In this document: in pieces, positions 34,201-43,895 of the stretch
How the letters are laid out: each line of letters begins with the position of its first letter
Position numbering within the stretch: position 1 is the stretch's first letter
Assembly (NCBI GenBank): GCA_033220425.1
Contig: CM065648.1
Span: 4,278,001-4,342,000, forward strand
Reading direction: 5' to 3'
Origin: Lepraria neglecta
Taxonomy: Eukaryota; Ascomycota; Lecanoromycetes; Lecanorales; Stereocaulaceae
DNA length: 64,000 bases
Notes under the pieces: model-generated
What the model was told of the DNA's origin: nothing
Seen by the model: only the letters and a program-made list of their open reading frames with translations
The model's database searches: none
Translations under genes and position numbers: made by a program

Positions 34201-35587
34201 CTCTTTGCTCCGCAGAAGTATTTCCGTAGTCCCAAGGCTTCCAGCACCAAGGAATATAAACTTCTTCGCATGCACCCACATCAAATCGCTGTAGAAGTTC
34301 TTCTTGAAAGCGCCGCGCTTGCTACCATGCCAGGCAAAATATACAATGTACCCCTCCCCTTTTGGATGCGGCTTGACAAGACGGACCTCACATTCGCAGA
34401 ACCTACGAAGTTAGTATTAGCCTCATGCCCAAGGAGGGATGCGTCGTAATACATTTCTGCTCCCCAATTCCAAGCATCGCTCAGGTAGTTCATCAAGGTG
34501 CTGGACTTGCTTCCGTCATTGACGCCTGTGCAGTCCATACCAGTCAAAGTACTGGCATTCATTTCAACGCCACTGCTGTTGGGTCCATCTACGAAGCGAG
34601 TCGTTTGGTTTACTCGACGAAATTTGTCGTGCAAACCGAGTCTCTTCGCTTGTTCCTCCAAGACGGTCAATTTTTTCAGCGTAGGAAAATCATCCGGGTA
34701 GGGAGCTGGCTGAAGAACTGACTCGGCACGGTCGTAGTCTGTGTGTGATTGGTCAACGTTTCCTTGGGTTTTTGGGACAGGATCATACACTTATCGAGGC
34801 CCTCATGCCTTATCTCTTTCGGCCAAAGCCTGCATGCCACAGTCTTCGGGTCTGCCCGCATGAACACATTGGCATTCAAGAGACTTGTTCCTCCAAGACC
34901 TTTGAGCATCGAAGGAAAGTGAGTACCGCAGATCAAAGCCTGAGAAGTTCCAGGTGGGTTTCAACGTACCATTAGCGATGAATGCATTCTGGCCTTCGCC
35001 AGCAACCAAATGATACAGCCCCGTAGGATCACCTATACTGAACCATTTCCCTGGTCCACTATTGGCCACATGGCCAGAAATGTGGACTTGAGGCGCTGCT
35101 TCTGCAAGATTGCTCGGATATTCTCCAGCTATGAAAACAGAGATTCAATACAGTTTCCTAATACATTTCACGCAGAGAGGGTGCAGTGTGTCCACTTACG
35201 CCACCTTTCTTTCCCAAGCTCTAACAAACAGACAGATTGCCCTCCACGAGCCATTCTAGAAGCAGCGACACCGCCTCCATAACCAGACCCCACGACCACG
35301 ACATCATACTGGTGCCTCATCAACTCCACGGGAATTGAGATCCTTGGAAATATTTTGCCTGCGTCGATGTGATCATGAGACCCGTCATTAGCGTGGATCC
35401 CGGCCCACGGACTGCTTGTCTTCGGTGCATCGTGGTTTTCAGTGGATGATGTAGGGTTTCCTTGAGTAGTAAATGAAAAAGAAGGCGAGGCCATAGGAGT
35501 GTTATCTCTAGACTCGCCATTCGACCCGCTATCCTGGATCTTGGTCTTCTCAGCTGCCAACATGTCGCCATTGGTAATAGAAGCCAT
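31239..35587 (-). CDS. GMC oxidoreductase (cholesterol-oxidase-like) fused to an alpha/beta hydrolase
   Basis: Ten exons: 35587-35200, 35128-34970, 34899-34789, 34738-34453, 34402-34133, 34070-33566, 33503-33248, 33193-32936, 32879-31712 and 31647-31239. They give 1269 residues in a continuous frame. The N-terminal GMC part has the FAD dinucleotide-binding motif VVVVGSGYGGGVAASR. LGGTSLLNANVFMRAD, TDLEVNAIGRAVPAPELPIG and the C-terminal ITVHAIGGANMSS and VPLALGTNPFATITALAER follow, as in cholesterol-oxidase-like GMC enzymes. After LLTGTFTCRALSRDPFMVLR a second region carries an alpha/beta-hydrolase fold: RVFFVPGLAVDHQIF, IYVIAHGEGSMALSMALL (nucleophile elbow GEGS), a late Asp-containing strand and GKGHLDCWIG with the likely catalytic His. 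No signal peptide is seen. A sterol- or lipid-directed oxidation plus hydrolysis role is inferred from the domains. Confidence 0.85.
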
Positions 35588-38500
35588 CGTGACCAGATTT
35601 TTGAAAGTCTTCGTGACAGAATCTTGAGACGACCATAAGCAGTAAGGCGTACTCTGTAAGCACAGCTTCTCCTTTTCAATTCTCTATAGATAATCCCAAT
35701 TGACTAGCTCAAGACAACTATCAGTGACGCTCCAGAGTACCAGGAGAGTGCACTTTAGAAACGAAGTCGCAATTCCATAGCTGGGTGTGAGCGTCAGCTT
35801 TGGAGGGGATGAGCTGAACTTAGAGGAATTCGGAGGAGTAAGCGCGACCGCTTGGAGGACCCTTGGTGGGGTAAGCGCGACCTTTCAGCCAGCCACAAAA
35901 CGCCATGGAACGTCGAGAACAAGGCTCGTATTAGTAGCCAAGACCTAATGAACACATGAAATATAATCGAAGCCCTCAGCGTCCTCACGAAAAGGGCAAA
36001 GAATAGCCGCTGGGTTTTTGCAAGGTCTTGCGCGAGGCTGTCAGATTAAACATTTTGATAGGGTAGACCAGCGCCGGAGGCGTTCTCGGACGGAACCAGC
36101 CGGTTCTTCCTCCCAACGGCTGTCAATTTCAACGGTAATATAGAAGGCCTCAATTGCAAAACAAAAATGGATGCTGGCAAACACATGTTATTGTCAGCCT
36201 TGAATATGGTCACATAGTAATTACCGCCTGACCTGGTTGGCTACCTTCCTGCACTCTGGACCAGTGCCGACAAAGCAACGGCTCGAAACTCAACGCTTGT
36301 GCGAAAAGGACGCAAGGGACTTGAAAATGCAGGCCTGTGGAGAATTGGCTTTTACACAAGTATGCTGATCCAAGCAGGCCGAGCTGACAAACAGAGCAGC
36401 TTGAATAGTATAGGCTGTCACGGAGGGTTGGAGACTTTCCTTGCGCCAACACTCGTTCGTCATATAGCAGGAGCAATGTGTCACCAGTCATACTGTTGTC
36501 TTTAGAGATGTGCCAACTCATGGGGTGCGTAATAAAATACAGCGTTCCTGATTTGGATGGGTGGTAAAGCTACAAGGAAAAACAACTTTGTAGGACCTTT
36601 TCATCGAAGACGGTAGCAGACATTGACTGAACAAATATTACCTCTAATTTTTCACGGCGAGCCTTCGAATGCCTGGCTGAAAAAGAAGTTACCCCATGAA
36701 CAAAGAAACGGCCGCGAAATGCGGAAGTGTGCTCGATGGTTGATACCCTCCCTCCATCAGACTTCTAAGGAGCCGAACTGCTCCTCGGTCAAGCAGCTCA
36801 CCAATATTGTCCAAAAGACCAATGTATCGACCGAGTCGTTGAAAGCCACCGAAACAACTCCTGTAAGAGTCCAAAGAAGTTCAGTAAATGAGCTCAGTAG
36901 GCCTTGGTAGTACTGAAGCTCCATGTTTCAGAGATTTGTGAGCAGACTAGATCGCATTTGAGAATAAGTAGGCGTATACAGTAGACGGCGTTTGCAAATG
37001 TAGACCTCCTTTTGGCCTCATCGTCGTTGTAGGAATTTGCCGAAATGCCTCGTCAACCACAATATATCCTCGCGTATAGGAGCTCGAGGAGCTCACCAAT
37101 CACTTCATATCAGGGTCGTCAAACGTTTCCAACCAGAGCAAAAGGAGAAAAAAAATCAACGGATCATCAACAGAAGTGCAAATCTCGATCCTGCGATCCT
37201 GCGACGTCGATCTAGAACTCCAAGCTGTCAATTAGCGAGCCACGACGGTAGCGGCCCTTGTGGCGAGCGCCAACATGCAGTCTGTCACATCCCATAATCT
37301 TGGGATGGGTGGGATAAACCACAATCACATCCCACGCTTTCCCAGATCGTGATAATCGATCGATCATACCTATAGTCGGACATAGGAGATAATTGATAGA
37401 TCTTACAATTGGGGGGGGGGGGGTTATGGGAGGTTGGGGATGTCTCGTAAGAGAGTTGTGTCTTCTTGTATCATGTTGACAGATCAATATTCATAAGAAT
37501 CCACGGACGTTTGGTTTCAGAAATTGACCGTGCCTGATAGGTACCTTATTGGTTGACACATGACAGCTTTGGTAGGTTGTGGTAGGTTATAGTGGCGGGG
37601 AATTCCCAACGGTGCTACGCCGGCTGGCTGGGATATGAGGGACACTCTGCAGCTCGATCGGTACTCCTAGCTGACGATCATAAGTCAACCCTGCAGCAAC
37701 GATCGTTATCAACACTCATCGTTACGTTTCAACGAGTCCTACTCACGGTGACCGCTTCTTTTCTCAACGGGTGATCCAATTTTTGAAATCCTGCGCGGGA
37801 TGTTCTTAAGTGTTTCGGCTGTTCGGAAGAGGGGGAGCTTCGGATGGAGACGCTTCCCCGTCGATCGCGTGGGGAGTCCCACCCCACGCACGTGGCTCCT
37901 TGGGCCTCCTTGTCGGGCTTCCAGATTGTTGGTAACCAACCAGTCCCTTACATTAATAAATTGATAGCTCATATCGGATAATTTGCTTCTCATCTAATGA
38001 CAACCTGCTCATGAAACCGAGGGCGGCTTGTTTTTAATGTTGGTCAATTTGCGACAGCACGTGTGGCACTCAGCTTGGCTGTGAACAGCTGCTGAAACAT
38101 GGCGAAGTTCGCCCGTTGCATTTTGGCTGATGAAACGAAATGACGAGATCTTTCACGGAATCTACGTGCTGCACCAGAAAAATGGCCTGAAATAAGTCTG
38201 GGGATCGGCGCGATCTTGTGACCATATGCGAGACTTACAGAGCGAGGTTCGGACCTTCTGCGGTGATCGGCACCAATCTGGGGATGACCGGAGCAGCATC
38301 TTTCGTCCTTCACCATCGACACCAAAGCTCAGCAGCGTGGCGGCGGTGAGGGCAAATGAGCTGAGTCGTGCGGCAAATGTTGTGATGACTTGCCCTCTGA
38401 CCCTTCCCCAGATCTACATTTCCCCGTCCCCCGGTTTGCCTACATCCTAGTCAATTTCGAAAATAAAAGGCGGAAACTGAATTTAAATAATCCTGTCCAC

Positions 38501-40533
38501 GAGACCATTTATTTAAATTTTTTCACGCTTTACACTTTGCCAAGATATTGCAATTCGTTACGGCTTCCATGGAAAAGTATCCACAATCAGGCCCTCGAGC
38601 TGACAGCGCATACGGAGTAGGATCCTAGGAGATCCTCCGTCGCCGTTGAGCACATAAGATGTTTAAAAACATCGCGATAATGTTGATGCCTTGATGGTCA
38701 GGAGGATTAAAATGTAACCATACTTAGTCTTTCATGCATATTGTAGTCAAGGTAAAAGTCGGTGCTTTGGAAAGGAGGATGCGGATGCGGCCCCCCGGAC
38801 TAGTCATGTGAGCTCTCAGTCAATGCGCGCCACTCGATGTGTTGTTCGACCACCAACTCCAAACGTATAAGCGACAGGTGGTCATCAAGCAGTCAGCCTT
38901 TTACTAAGGAAAGTAGCTAGCAGTGTCCATTAGGACGACCTCGGTCCTGAGCCGAGTGGTTAAAAGGAGACGATGTACATCGTAACTCTCACCTGACAGC
39001 TTTGCCCTGGAAGGCTCGAGATTTGGAGACCCGAGCGAGTGGTCGCCTATCAACCACGTTGCTTTGCCGATTCCCCAGGTACATTCGTGAACCGTGAGAG
39101 TAACATGATTGTACTTGCACCTGGAGTCACACGCTGCTACATTATGAAGTCGGGCGGTGAGCGAAGAAATGATACTATCGTGCTGTGAGGCTCTAGGTAG
39201 CTAGCTAGCATAGCACCCGTAGACACCCTTAAATGTAGGACAAATATTGAAGGTAAGCTCCAAGCAGTTAGCAGTACCTGGCGATCGGTTACTGTGTTCA
39301 GCAATTTTTGGCGACAGCAAAGTGGTATGGGGAAGGCAGACTTGAGACTTGTCGCATGTCGCCATTCTGAAAGTAGTACTTAGTGACAATCGCGCCACCG
39401 ACGACTTCTCGCACCGACTGGCTTATCACAAATGCCGGTGTCTCGATCGCGTGGGAGCCGGGATCAGACACATCTTGTGGGGGTACCCATCAAGTTCATC
39501 ACCTGGGGAAGGGCCGCCTTCCTCACCATCGAGCGTGGGTGATGAGTTGTAGTGTTACAATTATTCACTGCGGTCCCTGATATCATCTTATCCTCGTCAG
39601 GTCCCGTGTTCCTTGTAGGAAGTTAGGTGGCGAAACGATAATAAAGTTGGGGAAAAGCGGTGGACAAGTTATGTAACGGCGCTCAATGTTAATGTGAGGA
39701 GTGACCTCTGTGTAGACTTTGGGACTATCTGTAGAGGCTGAGGTAAGTGGTAGCCCCCTGACCGCGGCTTTGCGATTCCGATGGGCCGGGCGGAGTGGGA
39801 ATGGGAGGCTGGAATTGTGACGAGCTCACACGTTATGATAGGTAGGGCTTGGTTGACCTTGCTAGCGTATTACTTGGTAGTATTGGGTAATTGTTCGGAA
39901 GTTACTCTTCGGTTGGTCGTTTATGATGAAGTGGTCAAAGTTGGAATTCTCGGCCATCACAAAGGAAAAGGGTAAAGGATATTTGACCTGGCCGGTCCCA
40001 CTCTGAACCCTATCGACGTTCTCGTACCCACATACCTATCATACTTACGGTTCCAGTCTGCTTAGCTGCAGGTCTCCATAAATACAGTCACTAAAGGTCT
40101 ATTGCTTGGCTGGTTACCTTGCATGGAATGCGCTGCCACGCTGGATCGAGATCAGTCATTGAACTTTAATCGTTCTCGTCGATTCCGTTGGCGCCACCGC
40201 AACGCGGTTCTGGACAAAATCACCTGCAGTCCCCAACTTCCCAATCACCTCGAATCCTCCCAATTCACCCTCAACACCTGATATTCACCATTCTACCACG
40301 TTCATTACTTACATTTCACCGCCTTAATAATCTCACCTGACTAATTACACCCTCAGGCTCATTTTGCGCACTCGCCATTTCTGGAAGTGACGAACAAGTT
40401 CTTTGGACCTTCTAGAAGAGTTCGGCCTCGGGACACATTCCTGCCTGACGAATTCCGTCCCCGATAAGCCATCCAACGCACTCTATTTGAGGAGCGCAAT
40501 CGCTGCTGGCTCTCCAAACAAATCTCACCTACC
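35588..40533. other. Gene-poor stretch of about 4.9 kb
   Basis: No reading frame above about 95 codons, and none with a recognisable motif on either strand. Contents that can be stated: two copies of GTAAGCGCGACC near 35838 and 35871; a 13-base G run at 37411-37423; an 8-base inverted repeat at 37867-37889; a tRNA-like box-A sequence near 38950 followed by a 14-base palindrome; and the 5' region of the DUF3295 gene after about 39.9 kb. No terminal repeats of a transposon were found by eye. Long regulatory or decayed sequence is possible. Confidence 0.35.
37867..37889. repeat. Inverted repeat GCGTGGGG / CCCCACGC
   Basis: Perfect 8-base arms around a 7-base centre (AGTCCCA). GC-rich palindromes of this size can bind zinc-finger or Zn-cluster regulators, but no flanking gene is near enough to assign a role. 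Confidence 0.5.
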
Positions 40534-42236
40534 ATGCCTGTGAGGTTAGAGATCCCAATGCTGTCCGTGGACGCGGGGAAGATGCGTAACGTTGACACAA
40601 GGAATGTGGAGAACCTATACGGCATGTGGAGTGGTAAGATCTTTCCTGAGCATTCCATTATATAGTGTGCTAATTGTCTCCAGTCTTCTCAAAATGTGCA
40701 GACACAGTGGAAGATGGCCGAAGACTGGAAAACCTCAGCTGGCGAATATGGGGTCGGGAAACTATGTGCTGCGAAACCCAGCCACGAAAATCTACAACAC
40801 CTGCAATAAATGATCCCAGACCAAGACCGAAAAAGAAAGACATACCTGAGCTCTCATCCAGTGTCGACTCAGTAGCCTCTGACGAATCCGACCCCGCCGA
40901 AGAACCGCTGTGTTCACCCTCAGCACCTCTCGACATCAAAACCTCTCCACCACGAATACTCAAGCCCATTGTTGCGGCAAGCCGAGGCAAAGAGAAGCAC
41001 ATCACATCACTGGGTCTGGAGAAGATGGTGGTATCTATTCAAGACAAAAAACAAATTGGGCCACTCTCCCCGACTATTTCCGAAGCAATTCCATCTGTAC
41101 TACCCTCCACAGACATCACTCCTCGGCCAACCTCCCCAACGATGCAAGCTCCCTTCCTATCATCGGACTCGTCGTCATCCACTGCCCCGATAAGCAGTCC
41201 TGGGAGCGAACAGAGTGGAACGCAAACAGTCGGCTCCGATACGAGTGTAGAGCTTCTTACCTCTCACAGCGTGGTCCGCGGGTTTTCGCTAAATAACGTC
41301 TCTTCATCCTACCGCTCACGCACTCATCTCGCGCCCACACCTATACCTACGAAGACGTCTATACCTAGCAAGACTAAGGATCCAAAGAAGGAGGCCATGT
41401 TCTTGCTCGGAACAGGATCATCCGATGAAAACGAAGGAGGCTCCTTTGAGAGCCACATGTCATCCCCAGCCAAACAAAGCTCGCTCACTGCAGGGCTCAA
41501 AAGTTCCACCAGCAACAACAAAAAGCAACTTTCGTTCAGGGATGAAATCGAGTCTCGCACACTGAATAATAAATCACATGAAGACGAAGAAGTCTTCGAA
41601 GACTCCGACGAGGAGGAGGACAGTGAAGACAACGCAATCGAGGAAGACTCGGAAGAGGACGAGGATGATGACGAGGAGTGGGAGGACGACCAGTCCGAGA
41701 GCGGTGACAACACAACGAGCGCGCCATTGTTCCATCGAGTGGACTCGAAGCCCAAGCTGGTCTCTCGAAGATCGCTTCTCACCACCCTCCTGAATGAACC
41801 CGACAGGGCTGCAGCCTTTGCAAATATGGCCTCTAGATCTACACCAGCACTACGTCGATCAAGGACTTCCACTCCACACGGCCCTTCAGTAGGGACATCT
41901 CCAAAAGAAGATTCTTCCGTTACGATGCTCGGCCCACACATGACACCACCAAAACCAATCGTCATGAATAGATCTAATTCACACCATCAAATGGCACTCT
42001 CACCGCGAACTACCCGGAAAAACATGCTACATTCTGAGATGACGGAATCCTTGCGGAAGTCAGTCCTGTGGGAGCGCCAACAAAAGCGGTCGACGGCCCA
42101 AGCCGTGTTGAAGAGAAGCCATACAGCACATGCCCTCACCGACCTACCTCAGAACTCAAAAGAAGGGTACAAGGGCGAGCATTTCGACGATTGGTATGGT
42201 GATGGACTCTTAGCATACCATGCGAAAGGCTGGTAG
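40534..42236 (+). CDS. GATA-like-domain / DUF3295 protein (nitrogen- or TOR-linked regulator family)
   Basis: Exon 1 is 40534-40633, the intron is 40634-40683 (GTAAGA...CTCCAG), and exon 2 is 40684-42236, giving 550 residues. Near the N-terminus MWSVFSKCADTVEDGRRLEN-LSWRIWGRE is the short GATA-like (DUF1752) domain also found in AreA-type nitrogen regulators. No DNA-binding GATA zinc finger follows. The long middle is Ser/Thr-rich and disordered, with an acidic run (EEEDSEDNAIEEDSEEDEDD). The C-terminus has the DUF3295 pattern with HSEMTESLRKSVLWERQQK and the ending DDWYGDGLLAYHAKGW. Family members are thought to act in nutrient signalling; that is inference here. The 5' flank is long and gene-free. 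Confidence 0.82.
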
Positions 42237-43895
42237 TTACGTTGGTCTCCATGCACATACCACCTCAATGAACGTCGCACCAGCGAACCACTATCCATCA
42301 CGCCTCCCCAGGCCTTCAACATCTTACTTCTCGGTTTCTACTAATACATTACGACTTTCCTACTTGCATCTTGCTGTTTAGCGATACCTTTGGCGGCATA
42401 ATTCATCATTTGCAGCGATGGGTACATTAGAGACTACACAGTCTACAGGCGTTATTGTCCCGGCGAGGGCCATTCTATTCGATGATACCACTCTGCTCGT
42501 GCCAACAAAAGGCACTTGCAACGTCGCTTCTTTTCTTCGAGGCATCAACGGCTGTGGCTATTGCCTCGCCATTGAGGAGTGGAGTAGGGAGTGGAGTACG
42601 GAGTGGAGTAGGGAGTGGAGTAGGGAGTGGAGTGCGGAGTGGAGTATGGAGTAGAGTGAAGAAGGCGATTGCGAATCATGCTAAATGAGAAACAAACTCT
42701 TCAAGAATACGAGCGAGGCGGAAAAGCCGGAGAGCCGTTGGCACTTCTAAAGGCAACGAGACTGCGTTGAGATAGCATGAATAAAAATCAATCGAAGATT
42801 ATCGTGGACATCATTCGATCTCTGACTTTCTCGCTTCTAACTACAAGTACCACAGTATTGATGGCATTCTGCAAGGCATTAAAGATTTCCTGCAGGGTCT
42901 TGCACATGTGCGTATGTATCGGTGATTACGATGGGACCCCCACCACCTAGTACTGCTAACGGGCGATGAGTGGCCGGTCGTTTCCGATCCTCGAGTACCA
43001 CCCCATTCTAGAATTCTAGAAGCATTGTTAAAGCTACTAAATATGGCAATTGAGTAGTCATACGTACCTCTGAGCCATCACCTAGCAGTTTGTACCATGT
43101 ATTCCTTCTCACCGCTTCCAAATAGTTTTACTTTGCTCTACTTTGCTTCGATGGGCCATTCGGCGGTGATCGGATGGATTATGGTAGGCGCCCAGGCCAG
43201 GGGTGCGAAGTGTCGAGGTGGCTAATGCACAGCAAGCACATGTTGGGAAAGGATAATGGAGGGGTAGGTGTGCCACAGTGTGGGTCGAAGTGCGTGGTGG
43301 GAAAGCTTATTTAGGTGACAGGGTGGGGGCGATTAGATTAGGGGTCGATTAGGGGCGGAGGGTGATTGATTAGGGTAGGGTAAGGTTTGGAGGTAAGTTG
43401 ATGCCTGAGTGCCTACTTAGAGCTTTGCAAGACGTAGGTCTCTACCTTTTCGAGGAGTTTGGAGCTGAAGATGAAGATGCTGCTTTTTCGTCTACGATAT
43501 TTTGAGGCATTAAGCAGGAGACAAGAGAAGTGAATCGCATCCTTGGCGTGCATGCATAAGGGATTCTTGCCGCTGAAAGCGTTTGAGTCACCACCCCCCC
43601 CCCACCGTAGGTTCGTAGAATCATACTCACGTACAACAACGATCTTCACCCATGACTCTTCTTAAAATGTAGGCAAATTCCCCATCTATCTCTCTGATTC
43701 CGGTAGTATTCGCTTAACAACACATCCCTCTCCCTCACCTGATCATTCCCTTGCCGATCATCGGAGAATACCTTCTACAAGTCGGACAGAAACCTGAGCA
43801 CGCGCAGCTACACAGTGCATCCACGAAAAAAACGCTCGTTTGATCGACAGCCCGCATAGCATCCCACGCTCAGCCTATCTCTGAATCGACAAATC
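42237..43895. other. Intergenic with minisatellite and G-rich promoter region
   Basis: Holds a 12-base minisatellite (42575-42656), a G-rich stretch with TTAGGG-like units (about 43310-43392), a 10-base C run near 43594-43603 and the promoter of the CHY zinc-finger gene. A 78-codon frame at 42418-42654 includes the minisatellite but shows no other support. Confidence 0.4.
42575..42656. repeat. 12-base minisatellite, about six full units
   Basis: Consensus NGGAGTGGAGTA, units at 42575, 42587, 42599, 42611, 42623 and 42635, then a partial unit. First base varies (A, G, C, G, G, C) and the last base once. Because the unit is a multiple of three, the surrounding open frame would encode Glu-Trp-Ser-x repeats. 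Confidence 0.85.

Noticed and set aside
37411-37423. 13-base G run as a functional element
   Set aside because: A plain homopolymer; most likely slippage, and its length is uncertain in any assembly.
38940-39030. tRNA gene
   Set aside because: Box A looks right, but no acceptor stem, anticodon arm or T arm can be paired.
41324-41965. 213-codon minus-strand frame opposite the DUF3295 gene
   Set aside because: Antisense of an acidic, Ser-rich region; poly-Ser content follows from that.
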